Shown: positions 1 to 11,963 of the stretch, one piece after another
How the letters are laid out: each line of letters starts with the position of its first letter
How positions within the stretch are numbered: position 1 is the stretch's first letter
Origin: Zanthoxylum bungeanum
Taxonomy: Eukaryota; Streptophyta; Magnoliopsida; Sapindales; Rutaceae
Assembly: GCA_019454045.1 (NCBI GenBank)
Contig: SKCR01007553.1
Coordinates: 1 to 64,000, forward strand
Length of the DNA stretch: 64,000 nucleotides
Reading direction: 5' to 3'
Translations under genes and position numbers: made by a program
Notes under the pieces: model-generated
Database searches by the model: none
What the model was told of the DNA's origin: nothing
The model's input: only the letters and a program-made list of their open reading frames with translations

Positions 1-1112
1 CTCCATTTAAACTATAGCACTGAATATTACAAACTTTCAATTTTAGCTCATGTCCGTATGTTTCCATGTAAGTTCATAATACCTGTCAACTGAACATAAG
101 AAGATTCATTTTAGTCAGTTTTATGGAGAATTCACAAATTAAATAATTCAAAATGAAATAAACAAAAATTAACTATTTCGAAATAGGTTTGAGATACGTC
201 TCAGGAGTGGAAATTCCTTACTCGGCTACCTCTCACCAATTTCACCTTTTTAGTCAAAATAAAAACACAAAAAATGCAAAATATTTTTGTAATTTTTGAA
301 AATTTTTCAATTTTGTATTTTTTTCGAAAAATTTGGACTAAAAATAAAAACAACATACAAACTAAAAACAAGGAGGATTAATCAATCAACTAATTCCCTC
401 CCCCAAACCTAAATGAGACATTGTCCCCAATGTCTTAAACAGTAAAAGAAGAGTTAGAAGGTAATACCTGATCAGCTGAAATTTTACAGGAAAAATTACC
501 GATTAAGATTTATGCCCAAATTACGGTTCTTACCACAATTGCTATTTGACCATTTTTCATTAAAAATTTTGGCAGAATCACTTCTAAAATCTCAAAATTT
601 CCCAAAATTCACCCTAAAAAATTATTACCAATCAAATCCCAAACTTTGGTATTTTTCAGAAAAATTCGACAGAGTCTCCCCTGAATTTTGATTATCCAAA
701 CACACCTAAATCTATCAAATGCCACAAACAAACTCCAAATATCAAACTCAATTTCTTCGCCCCCAATTACTACGAATCAAATTCAACCATCCAACACTTC
801 GTAATCCAATCCACAGTCAACCAATTCACAATTCAATTTTTTTAGTTTACCCAATTACCAAATCAAATTTTTATCAAATCATTACCGTAAAATTAGTTTG
901 ATTTTGGCAGTGAGGATACGGATGGTTGTGACTGGTTGTGGGGTTTGGGTCTCGGTGGCTCGCTTTCTGGTGACTCTCGGTGGTGAGGTTCACGGCAGAT
1001 CTGGCTCGGCAAAGGTGGTTTCTGTTTCTGATAGATCTCGTCTTGGGTTTCTGGTGGGGTGGCTGAACGGCAGTGATGATGGCTTGGTTTTGACTCGGCG
1101 AAGGAAGGCTCG
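1..1112 (-). mobile_element. Internal region of Athila/Tat-like element G, part left of the D insertion
   Basis: This is the left continuation of element G, cut by copia D. The cut is shown by GCTCG at 1108-1112 and again at 11303-11307. On the minus strand, 397-431 carries a motif of the form ACATTGGGGACAATGT followed by a G-rich run, which I know from internal regions of Athila/Tat elements. Positions 180-260 loosely resemble 11675-11760 (shared CCTTACTC-GCC core), so G seems to have an internal repeat. I see no convincing gene: the 60-80 codon open stretches at 719-1134 overlap on both strands and are compositional. G continues beyond the left edge. Confidence 0.55.
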
Positions 1113-3051
1113 TGTTAGACATTATGTCTCATAGCGTCACTGTTTGTAAATGATATTGTATTATTGTACAAAATTAACTATGTGATAATGAAATTGCCTT
1201 TTGCCGTTTTGTAATATTATTTACTTTGACTTATAAATGGCGAAAGTCCATATGATTAGTACCTGGACTGAGAATGATATGAGACAGTATCAGTCCCCAA
1301 AGGTTTAATCATTAAATATCCCTAGTCGTAGTATTATCGAGACTGGACATCGATAATGCGGAATAGACTAGTATTGCGCTTGTGCACGTTGTGAGGGCAC
1401 AACGGCATAGTTCTCATATATTTAAGTATTGGATACTTATGCAAGTGCGATAGGAGGTTGTGTTTTACCGATGGTACGAAAAACAGCTTCGCTCTGGATA
1501 GACCCGCGGAATCCCATTGGTAGTATGTCTACGTGTCTATGGGAGGCCGCATCAGGGTAGGTTGTATATGGTCTTAACCTGAGACTTACATCGCTAGTAC
1601 TTGCGACAATCGGTAAAACTTTGGTTTTGGTGGTTGGGGACCTTAACCGGTTCTGTGTACACCTCTTCTGGTTTATCGAGAATCGTAGTGTACTGGATGT
1701 GATGTCAAGATGGAAGTATCGCTTCAGACATATGGAGGTGATGATCACGCAGGACACAGAACTAGCACTCTATAAAAGGTTGCAACCGTCGGGACAATAT
1801 GACCAGGTCAGGATTGTCCGATTTAAAGAGACTAGTTGTTTGATGTCCGATATATGTTTCGTACGGGGCAGACACATCTCCAGCCCCAGGCCTAGCATGT
1901 GATCATCCGATACTGGATCGATGTACGCAATACTACGGTATACTACGCCTGATACAGATCTTATATTCCTATAAGAATATTTCTGGAGAATTGGGTAGGC
2001 ATGGCGCTTTGCTAGAAGCCAACCTTGTCTTGTAAATCGGTAAAGACGTAGTACGAGGTACGTACGTGTTCGGATTATCCGACGACCGTATTTACTGCCA
2101 AAATATCCGGAGATCTCTTGGTCGCTTCCTGAAGATTCACCTATGATATTTGATTCGGACTTAATTAATCTTGGATTAATTGCGGAGAAAACTTTATCTT
2201 GGATAAAGTGCCTAATTTAGAGAGAGAACGATTAATTTGGAATTAATCGATAAAATTATTGTATTCGATATAATAATCGAAATTCGATTTCGACGCGAAA
2301 TTAAAATTAGATTTTAATTCGGGCATACGAGTTAATTTAGAATTAATTCGTAAGCGACGTAATTAATAATTTCGCTGGGAGCGATTATTTATTTAAATCC
2401 GATTTAATTAACGTCGCGACGCTAGCTCGGTATTTCGGAAATATCGAACCCGAACGCGTGAGTGGACGTGGGCCCACTTTCATTGGGAAACGTGTGGGGC
2501 CCACATGACACTTGTCATTATATGCATTATTTAATTGATAAGGCATTGCATGGTGATAGTGTGCATTACACTCAAATGTTTTGCATGGAGTTTGAGTGTT
2601 TGACACTCTAAGCCATTGCATGGTTTGTGTCATAGATTTATTATTAATTTAATAAAATTATGGCATAAATATAAATTGATTTTTGGTAAAACAAATCAAT
2701 TACACAAAACTCTTTCTCTCTCAAATTTCTTCACATTGCCGTGAACTCCATGGAAGGACAAAGGAAGATTTGATCTTCTATTCTCCATTTTTTGCTAGCA
2801 CAAGCAAGGGATCAAAAGAGGTGATAGGGAAACCATCAAAGAGCTTGGAATACAAAAGCTTGGAGCTTCAAGTCTTCTTCCTCCTCTTGGCCGAATCTTC
2901 CAACACTTGGAGCTTCCACCATTTGATCATCTTCTTCATCACATAGCTTTGTAAGTATGATTCCGCCATGCTTCAAGTCTTTTATATATATTCATTTATA
3001 GTATTTCATGAATGCTTAATCTTTCCTTGGGACATATTATAGAAACCAACA
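1113..3051 (+). repeat. 5' LTR of copia D
   Basis: 1939 bp, TG...CA ends, paired with 9362-11302. A TATA-like AT stretch lies near 2660-2680. The block at 2160-2400 is built of AT-rich inverted repeats of the type TTAATTTGGAATTAATCG. A perfect palindrome-like CGTCGCGACG lies at 2412-2421. The segment 2790-2850 (GCTAGCACAAGCAAGG and following) is shared in diverged form with the LTRs of elements A and C, so D, A and C belong to related families. Confidence 0.93.
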
Positions 3052-3052
3052 A

Positions 3053-3066
3053 TGGTATCAGAGCCA
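3053..3066 (+). other. Primer binding site of copia D
   Basis: TGGTATCAGAGCCA, two bases after the LTR end. It is complementary to the 3' end of plant initiator methionine tRNA, the usual copia primer. Confidence 0.9.
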
Positions 3067-5408
3067 TGGTTAAGCATGAAATACTTAGGTTAAAATTTGA
3101 CAAATTGATTGAAGCATGTTCTTTGTGAAATTTGATGAATAAGTATGCTTGCATGTATATAGAATGATGTTACATGGAATCAATTTTATGAAAAATGCAT
3201 TGGATGATTTTTCCCCAAAATTTTGACCTTGGCCGAATGGGTGTGGTAAATTGATAAAAGCATGTTCTTGTGAAATTTGATGAATAAGTATGCTTGCATG
3301 TATATAGAATGATATTACATGGAATCAATTTTATGAAAAATGCATTGGATGATTTTTCCCCAAATTCATGCCTTGGCCGAATGTGTTGCTACTTGGAGTG
3401 GATTGGAATTTTTTGTGTTTAAGATCATTGGATGACTTAGAACGTGTACGGGACGTAGATTAGTAATTCAATCGGATTGAAAAACAAATCGACACAAAAA
3501 ACTCACCTTGGCCGAATGTACAAGGACATGAAAGGAGTTGATTTTTTGTTAAAATTAATGTTGGACATTTATTTTGAACAATAAATGATTAATAAATTAA
3601 ATGGGTATTTTTTGAAATATTTGGTTTAATATATTAATCTTGGTATTTACACTTTATTAATTGGATTTAATGTTTGGAATATTAAAATTTAATTAATGGG
3701 CTTAATTGGTGAATTGGGCTTTTAATATTGTATTTGGGCATAATGGGCTTGGTTGGACCAAGTAGATTTGGGCCAAATGGATTGGATCCAATTTGGGCCT
3801 AAATCACTCCATTAAGTCCAAATATAATATAATGGGCTTTAATAATTTAATTGGGCCTTATGGGCTTGAAATTGGTTTTATGGCACTTAAGGGTGATCCT
3901 TATTTGGGCTTGGTAATTGCGTATGACCCACATTGACCAAAGCCCAAGCCTTAATAAATCAATTGAAAGCCCATTTGACTTGAATTAAATTAAACATTGG
4001 ATGTTAGTTGGGCTTTGAGACCCAATAGAATTGGAGTTAGAATCTAAGTCTTTAAAGCACATTAAAAGTGTAAACATTTAATTTGGAATTAAATAATTGA
4101 ATTAGTATTGAATACGAATTAAATTAGATTTAATTAGTAGTTCGATATAATTCGTGAATTCGTACCTTATGTACTTATTCTCAATCGAGTTGGACTCGCG
4201 CAAAATCAAACCGTTGTTTGAACATTGGATGATCACTTAAACAAAGACTAATTAATTGGATTAGATTGGTTGTAAAAGCATGTCTTGTTTGAATATATAT
4301 GTATGTGATGAATGAATAGTGTATATCGGATGGATATTAGAAGGGAAAGGGTAATTTTAGAAATTATTGTAAATTTGGAATTTATAAATTGGACCTGCGT
4401 GTCCAGCCTTATCTCTTTATCTCTTTGTATTCTCTTCTCACCTAATTCCCCTCAATGTAAATGAGGTTTCTCTTATTGTATTATGTAATTGGGTAAGTAG
4501 AGAATAGTGAATAGTGCTAACGGGGAGAGGAAAGGGAGTGATTTGTTCTAGGAACAAGTTGTTTATATATCCATCCGCATATCACTATTAATTTACTTTA
4601 CGCGCTTTATGATGTTTTAGAAGCATGCTTAAGGGTGTATGATGATGAGACCTAACAAAGATAAATAAATTGGTTGCCAATTACGCGAAAATCCCTCAAT
4701 TTATATTAAGCGAATATCCTTCCATTGAATGTTCTTGTTCAAGATCCGAAGTTGGCATTGGTTTGTTTTTTACCAAAGTCAAGACCTTTGTCAATCAAGG
4801 ATGTACTTGAATCATGAGAGTTTTGTTGCATATCGGTGTCTTGTCCAAATCGTGATTTTTATTGGCCAAAGTCAAGATCACTTTTTGTCCAACGACATTG
4901 ATTACGAAACTTTCCTCGTCAATGGGTCCCGCTTAACTGGAATCATTAGGTTTGTTTTGCCAAAGCCAAGGCCTAGTTGATTCGGAGGATAGGGTTAGGA
5001 AAATGTATTAGATACATTGACATTATACATATGTTTCGGACTTGGATGTCCACCTAACCGGATCTAGGAATTGGATGAGATCCAATTGATCATGGAGATC
5101 TACCTATGTTAAATAGCATACAATTTTTATTGGCAAAGTCAAGGTTGTGTGTTATTTAACGGGATCCTAGCCCACTAGGAAATTCGATTTCCCGAGTTCT
5201 CTACAGAGGGTTAGAAACTTGATGAAAATAGTGGGAGGCTATTATTGAATTTGCAATTTCATTCAGATATTTAGCCTTATGCGTCTTTCAAAATTATTCC
5301 GTCAATATTTTAAATAATTAGTTGGACTAATATATTGTTATTTTATATGTAACAGTTTGACTGTACCCATAACATCGTTGACTTTATAGTTGGACTATAG
5401 TTGTCAAG
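3067..5408 (+). other. Leader of copia D, non-coding
   Basis: A 2.3-kb untranslated leader between the primer site and gag. It contains a direct duplication of about 146 bp (3100-3380) and a stretch rich in TGGGCY motifs (3700-4020). The part 4560-5400 is homologous to the leader of element A (40425-40906 and 54116-54600), including the recurring 'atagttggactatag' motif near 5390. I see no gene in it. Confidence 0.7.
3100..3380 (+). repeat. Two-copy tandem duplication, about 146 bp period
   Basis: The segment starting AAGCATGTTC at 3112 recurs at 3258 with few changes. Both copies end near CCTTGGCCGAATG. It is a local duplication inside the D leader. Confidence 0.85.
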
Positions 5409-6260
5409 ATGATTGGCAAAGGTAATATCCGCGACATAATCATGGGCGATAATGTCTTCAAAGGGACAAACTTTGCCGACTGGGAAATGAACCTCAAGAT
5501 AGTGCTTGGGGCTGAGAGGATACTGTATACTATTCAGACACCTCTCCCGCCTAAACCCACTGAGCCACTGGAGCTAGAGTTATGGAAGACTCATAGTGAT
5601 GATTGTGACCAAGCTCAGTCAGTTATGCTAGCTGCAATGACCCAGCATTTCAGACGCCAGAATAGGGATTTGGATCCCTATAACATGATGGCAAGATTGC
5701 GTGATCTTCACCGCACCAATAAGCGGATGAAGTGGTACGAGCTAGTAAGGAAACTCTTCCGCTCCCGGATGACAGACGGCGCATCAGTTGAAGCCCACGG
5801 GGCTCAAATGATTGCCGATATTGATGAGTTGGCCAATATGGGAATAGTCTTGGAGGCTGATCTGACTATAGATATGATCTTGCAGTCACTTCCTGATACT
5901 TGGAAACAAATCATAGTCAACTACAAGTTGATGGATACGGATGACACTCTTGGAGAGTTGTTATCTGTCTTGAAGGAGTCCGAAAGGGAACTCCTAAAGG
6001 GGAGCAAGCGCGAGGCGCATTTTGCATTGACCTCTCATGCGCCAAAGGTGGCCCCAAGGCAATTGGAGGTGTGCAAGGAAGAAGAAGTTCAAGAAGAGGG
6101 TAAAAGGCAAGTTGACAGTGGCTTCTAGGAAGCCAAAGGACAAATCTCGCGACATCTGCCTCAACTGCGGCAAGAGGGGTCACTGGAAACGTGACTGCCG
6201 AATGAGCATTGTGCAGAGGGAGGATATCAAGGCTGGCAAGGCCATTGCCTCTGGTATGTT
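5409..6260 (+). pseudogene. Copia D gag, frameshifted
   Basis: Nucleocapsid precursor of the element. The ATG at 5409 opens a 239-codon frame with the copia gag fold region (LTR-polyprotein type; W residues near codons 20 and 60, 'LxxLHRTNK...L' central block). A frameshift near 6040 moves the rest into another frame, where a CCHC zinc knuckle (C-x2-C-x4-H-x4-C, about 6160-6204) is preceded by a lysine/arginine-rich basic tract. The order gag core, basic tract, zinc knuckle is standard for copia. The break means no full Gag is made from this copy unless the indel is a sequencing error. Confidence 0.85.
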
Positions 6261-7395
6261 TGTTATTGAGATAAATATGAATACTTCTAGTTTTAAAAAT
6301 TGGATTTTTGATTCTGGTTGTGGTGCTCATATTTGTACTGATGTGCAGGATCTGCATGATAGCAGGGTGCTGGCATCAGGGGAGATGGATCTACGGGTCG
6401 GAACGGAACACCAGTTGCTGTTTTGCCGTAGGGACTTTTGTTTTAGTACTGCCCTCAGGGCATGAACTTAAACTTTTGAACTGTTATTTTGTGCCTAGTT
6501 TAACTAGGAATATTATATCTGTATCCTTGTTAACCCAGCAGGATTACACTTTTGTATTCAGGAACACAGGGTGTTATTTATATAAAAATGATACAGAAAT
6601 TTGCACAGCTGTTGCAAATAACGGTCTTTATATTTTGAATATAAATGAATCTCCTAAAATGACAAACAAAAGGCTCAAAAGGAGTAATCTAAAAGATGAA
6701 GCTTATATGTGGCATTGTCGTCTAGGACACTCAACAAGACTCGCATATCCACACTTTCAAAGAGTGGGGTACTTGGACGAATTTGATCCCAATTCATATG
6801 ACGTCTGCGAATCTTGTCTTTTAGGCAAAATGCCTAAATCACCTTTTAGCGGTAAAGGTGAACGTGCCACAGAACTGTTAGCCAGGCTAGAGGTGGATTT
6901 CACTACTTCGTAACCTTTACAGATGATGCATCTCGTTACGGTTATGTGTATCTTATGAGACACAAGTCGGAAACTTTTGAGAAATTCAAAGAGTTTCGAC
7001 ACGAAGTGGAGAAACAAACAGGGAAGAGTATTAAGACATTACGGTCAGACCGTGGTGGCGAATACTTAAGTTATGAGTTTCAAGATTACTTGAAAGAATA
7101 TGGTATTCTATCACAGTGGACTCCTCCTGGAACACCGCAATTAAACAGTGTGTCCGAACGGAGAAACCGCACCTTGTTGGACATGGTGAGGTCAATGATG
7201 AGTCGCACTGAGCTACCAATATCCTTCTGGGGATACGCATTAAACAGTGCTATATTATTTTGAATAAGGTACCGTCGAAGTCTGTTAAACAGACCCAATA
7301 TGAGATATGGACAGGAAGGAGGAACCAGGTTTCTCTTTCCTAAAGATTTGGGGATGCTGGGCATATGTTAAACGTTTGGAAGTACCAAACTTGAC
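6261..7395 (+). pseudogene. Copia D protease-integrase region, broken
   Basis: Protease signature D-S-G-C-G-A at about 6310-6330. The integrase zinc domain with H-x-R-x-G-H and C-E-S-C-L-x-G-K lies at 6710-6830. The catalytic core is in a different frame (6915-7260), with 'RSDRGGEY' near 7046 and the '[14 protein letters not shown]' block near 7156. At least three frame changes separate the pieces (about 6300, 6900 and 7265). Domain order is copia-like (integrase before RT). Conserved codons survive on both sides of each break, so most lesions are small indels. Confidence 0.85.
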
Positions 7396-9347
7396 CCAAA
7401 ACTGATAAATGCCTTTTGTAGGATATCCTAGGGAAACCAAAGGATATTACTTCTATCACCACAAGAGAACAAAAGTATTTGTTGCTCTACAAGCATTTTT
7501 CCTTGAGAAGGATTTTATAAATGCAGTGGTAAGTGGGAGGAAAGTAGAACTCGATGAAGATCGTAGTGATACTGTTCCTGGCAATGGATCAACGACGGAA
7601 CAAGAACAGACCGTCCGGGATGAGTCTGTACCACAAACTTCACATACACAAGGACGCGTAGTCGGGAGAGAGTCAGAACTATGAGTACCGGAGAGGTGAT
7701 GGGTTCCTGCACCCCTCATATAGACATTAATCTATTGAGGATAATGAGCAGGCTACGTGAAGGAAGCGATCAAAAATATCGATTCTGCTTTATGGTCAAG
7801 CCCTAGACCCCAAGTAAGCCGAGATGGATTCCATGTACGCCAACCAAGTTTGGACACTGGTTGATGCACCAGGCAAGTAAAGCTAAGTATTGGAGATGGA
7901 TCTTCAAGAAGAAGACCGAAATAGATGGAAACACAACGTACAGCAGAAGGGGTATCGATTCAACAATACTATATATTGATTATTGACGAACCTTCTCGAC
8001 ACCCGCACTTGCAGCCTGATTGAACAGACCATTCGGATACCATCTTGCATATATGCTGCATACAAGCAGCATAACTACGAGATATGGAATGACCGAAAAA
8101 ATGGACGAAACCGCTTTCCTTAAACGGAAACTCCTTTTGGACGAGAGATGTTTACCAATGCAACAGACCTGACGCGGTTTTATCGTACCTAGACTTGCAA
8201 AACAAGGTTTGCAGTTAAAATCGATCCATTTATGGATTGAAGCAAGCATCACGATGTGAACTTGTAATCAAGCAGAGATAAAGAAGATGACGTACGCAGA
8301 TTGTCAGTCAAACAGTGCCCTTGTATAGAAGGTTAGTGGAGAGCACTTACTTTTATATGTCGACGACGTATTGCTTTATAGGCAATGACCTTCCCATGCT
8401 AAGCGTCGGTGAAAGCTTGGCTTTCATTAAAGACCTCTCCATGGAAAGATCTGGGAGAAGCAGCCTTTATTCTTGGAATAAAGAACACGGGATAGATCTA
8501 GAAAGCTGCTTGGACTCTCCCCAGAGTACATACATTGATAAAGTGTTGAAGCGATTCAACATGGAAACAATCCAAGAGGGGATTGGTTCCAATGGTACGT
8601 GGTACCTCTCTGTCTAAGGACATGTGTCCTAAGACTCAGGAGGAGAGAGACCACATGAGTCGGATACCGTTCGCCTCGGCAGTCGGATCGATCATGTATG
8701 CCATGATATGTACACGACCTGATGTCTCATATGCTTTGAGCATGTGCAGTCGCTATCAGGCCGATCCAGGTGAAGGTCACTGGATAGCAGTTAAGAATAT
8801 CCTTAAGTATCTTAAACGAACTAAGGATGCTTTCTTAATTTATGGAGATGGAGAACTTGCGGTATCTGGGTATACCGATGCAAGTTTCCAAACCGACAAG
8901 GATGACTACAAGTCGCAATCCGGGTACATTTTTTGCTTGAATAACGAGAGCAGTGAGCTGGAAATCTTCCAAGCAAGATACTGTTGCCGATTCAACAACA
9001 GAAGCGGAATACATCGCTGCATCTGAAGCAGCAAGGAGGCAGTTTGGATCCGAAAGTTCCTAATCGGATTAGGAGTAGTTCCGTTAGCAGCTGAGCCCGT
9101 TCCATTGTATTGTGACAATAACGGGGCTATAGCACAGGCTAAGGAACCAAGGTCTCATCAACGGTCCAAGCATGTTCTTCGACGTTATCATCTGATTCGG
9201 GAGATTATACATCGTGGCGATGTAAAAGTCGAGAAGGTCACATCAGATGACAACATTGCAGATCCGCTGACGAAAGCTGTTCTACAGCAAGTTTTTGAAC
9301 GACACATACATAGTTCGGGTATTAGATGCTTGAGTGACTGGCTATAG
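7396..9347 (+). pseudogene. Copia D reverse transcriptase-RNase H, degenerate
   Basis: The 'VGYPRETKGYYFY' linker is at 7410-7455. The RT core is decayed between 7700 and 8300, though 'SIYGLKQAS' can still be read near 8222-8250. The catalytic Y-V-D-D is at 8356-8367 but out of frame with its surroundings. The RT thumb and RNase H are better kept: 'TRPDVSYALSMCSRYQ' at about 8712-8760, 'YTDASFQTD' near 8874, and the C-terminal block 9105-9347 ending in a TAG just before the purine tract. Many single-base indels; not functional as read. Confidence 0.85.
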
Positions 9348-9350
9348 GCC

Positions 9351-9361
9351 AAGTGGGAGAT
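9351..9361 (+). other. Polypurine tract of copia D
   Basis: AAGTGGGAGAT abuts the 3' LTR. The same tract precedes the 3' LTRs of A, B and C, as usual for plant copia elements. Confidence 0.85.
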
Positions 9362-11302
9362 TGTTAGACATTATGTCCCATAGCGTCACTGTTTGTAAAT
9401 GATATTGTATTATTGTACAAAATTAACTATGTGATAATGAAATTGCCTTTTGCCGTTTTGTAATATTATTTACTTTGACTTATAAATGGCGAAAGTCCAT
9501 ATGATTAGTACCTGGACTGAGATGATATGAGACAGTATCAGTCCCCAAAGGTTTAATCATTAAATATCCCTAGTCGTAGTATTATCGAGACTGGACATCG
9601 ATAATGCGGAATAGACTAGTATTGCGCTTGTGCACGTTGTGAGGGCACAACGGCATAGTTCTCATATATTTAAGTATTGGATACTTATGCAAGTGCGATA
9701 GGAGGTTGTGTTTTACCGATGGTACGAAAAACAGCTTCGCTCTGGATAGACCCCGCGGAATCCCATTGGTAGTATGTCTACGTGTCTATGGGAGGCCGCA
9801 TCAGGGTAGGTGTATATGGTCTTAACCTGAGACTTACATCGCTAGTACTTGCGACAATCGGTAAACTTTGGTTTTGGTGGTTGGGGACCTTAACCGGTTC
9901 TGTGTACACCTCTTCTGGGTTTATCGAGAATCGTAGTGTACTGGATGTGATGTCAAGATGGAAGTATCGCTTCAGACATATGGAGGTGATGATCACGCAG
10001 GACACAGAACTAGCACTCTATAAAAGGTTGCAACCGTCGGGACAATATGACCAGGTCAGGATTGTCCGATTTAAAGAGACTAGTTGCTTGATGTCCGATA
10101 TATGTTTCGTACGGGGCAGACACATCTCCAGCCCCAGGCCTAGCATGTGATCATCCGATACTGGATCGATGTACGCAATACTACGGTATACTACGCCTGA
10201 TACAGATCTTATATTCCTATAAGAATATTTCTGGAGAATTGGGTAGGCATGGCGCTTTGCTAGAAGCCAACCTTGTCTTGTAAATCGGTAAAGACGTAGT
10301 ACGAGGTACGTACGTGTTCGGATTATCCGACGACCGTATTTACTGCCAAAATATCCGGAGATCTCTTGGGTCGCTTCCTGAAGATTCACCTATGATATTT
10401 GATTCGGACTTAATTAATCTTGGATTAATTGCGGAGAAACTTTATCTTGGATAAAGTGCCTAATTTAGAGAGAGAACGATTAATTTGGAATTAATCGATA
10501 AAATTATTGTATTCGATATAATAATCGAAATTCGATTTCGACGCGAAATTAAAATTAGATTTTAATTCGGGCATACGAGTTAATTTAGAATTAATTCGTA
10601 AGCGACGTAATAATAATTTCGCTGGGAGCGATTATTTATTTAAATCCGATTTAATTAACGTCGCGACGCTAGCTCGGTATTTCGGAAATATCGAACCCGA
10701 ACGCGTGAGTGGACGTGGGCCCACTTTCATTGGGAAACGTGTGGGGCCCACATGACACTTGTCATTATATGCATTATTTAATTGATAAGGCATTGCATGG
10801 TGATAGTGTGCATTACACTCAAATGTTTTGCATGGAGTTTGAGTGTTTGACACTCTAAGCCATTGCATGGTTTGTGTCATAGATTTATTATTATTTAATT
10901 TAATAAAATTATGGCATAAATATAAATTGATTTTTTGGTAAAACAAATCAATTACACAAAACTCTTTCTCTCTCAAATTTCTTCACATTGCCGTGAACTC
11001 CATGGAAGGACAAAGGAAGATTTGATCTTCTATTCTCCATTTTTGCTAGCACAAGCAAGGGATCAAAAGAGGTGATAGGGAAACCATCAAAGAGCTTGGA
11101 ATACAAAAGCTTGGAGCTTCAAGTCTTCTTCCTCCTCTTGGCCGAATCTTCCAACACTTGGAGCTTCCACCATTTGATCATCTTCTTCATCACATAGCTT
11201 TGTAAGTATGATTCCGCCATGCTTCAAGTCTTTTATATATATTCATTTATAGTATTTCATGAATGTTTAATCTTTCCTTGGGACATATTATAGAAACCAA
11301 CA
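9362..11302 (+). repeat. 3' LTR of copia D
   Basis: 1941 bp, near-identical to 1113-3051. Observed differences are mostly one-base length changes in homopolymer runs (for example near 9736, 9809, 9918, 10368 and 10437), plus about three substitutions. It ends AACCAACA, followed by the target duplication GCTCG. Confidence 0.93.
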
Positions 11303-11622
11303 GCTCGGTCACGGCAAGGGTGGTAATGGTTTCAGTTCAGCTTCGGTCGTGGATTTTGGCGATCTCACGGTGGCTGGACGGTTTGGTTTGGCGATGGTTG
11401 CGGCTGTGGATCTCGGCTGGCGAAGATTTGCTCACGGCAAGGATGGCTCTCGGTGGGTTGGCTTGCGGTGGTTGTTGATGCGGCTGGTGGATCTCGGTTT
11501 TGGTTTGTGGTTGAAGTGGCTGTGATGGGTGGTGGTTGAAGATGAAGAAGATGAAGAGTGAAAGGAGATACTGCCAGCACCCTGTTTTGTGTCTCTGATT
11601 TCGAGTCAGCGTCGCGACGCTG

Positions 11623-11624
<2 letters not shown>

Positions 11625-11656
<32 letters not shown>
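11625..11656. repeat. Homopolymer run of 32 T (poly-A on the minus strand)
   Basis: Uninterrupted T32 next to the palindrome GCGTCGCGACGC (11609-11620), inside G. No target duplication or LINE/SINE body adjoins it. It may be a microsatellite. Confidence 0.9.
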
Positions 11657-11657
<1 letters not shown>

Positions 11658-11963
11658 GCAAAATCATGTCTTGTGACGGATAAATCCATAGGGATGCCTC
11701 TCAAGAGGTGACTCCTTACTCAGCCGTCTCTTCTGGATTGACTTTGTATCTTCGTGATTTTGTCAAATTTTTATTTTGAAAATCCCGCTTGCACTGCCTT
11801 CTTGTTCTGAAAAATTCCGTTTTTATTTTTCCTGCAAAACTACACACAAAATTAAAAAGTTCACACAAAATATGCAAAATAAATTACAACAAAATTGCAT
11901 GGGTTGCCTCCCTGCTAGCGCTAAATTTTTCATCTTCAGCCAGACGTGACTGAAATCTATTTG

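Larger units (their letters stand above)
1113..11302 (+). mobile_element. Copia element D, full length, nested in G
   Basis: Complete Ty1/copia retrotransposon of 10.2 kb. LTRs at 1113-3051 and 9362-11302 start TGTTAGAC and end AACCAACA. The perfect 5-bp target duplication GCTCG lies at 1108-1112 and 11303-11307. An iMet-type primer site follows the first LTR and a purine tract AAGTGGGAGATT precedes the second. Gene order GAG-PR-INT-RT-RH is the copia order. The LTRs differ by roughly three substitutions plus about a dozen short indels, so insertion looks recent. The coding region is nevertheless broken many times, so this copy cannot encode its own machinery as written. Confidence 0.95.

Noticed and set aside
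719..1134. Short ORFs on both strands
   Set aside because: Mutually overlapping, no domain, inside the internal region of G.
11625..11656. T32 run as the poly-A tail of a LINE, SINE or processed pseudogene
   Set aside because: No retroposed body or target duplication next to it; a microsatellite inside G is simpler.
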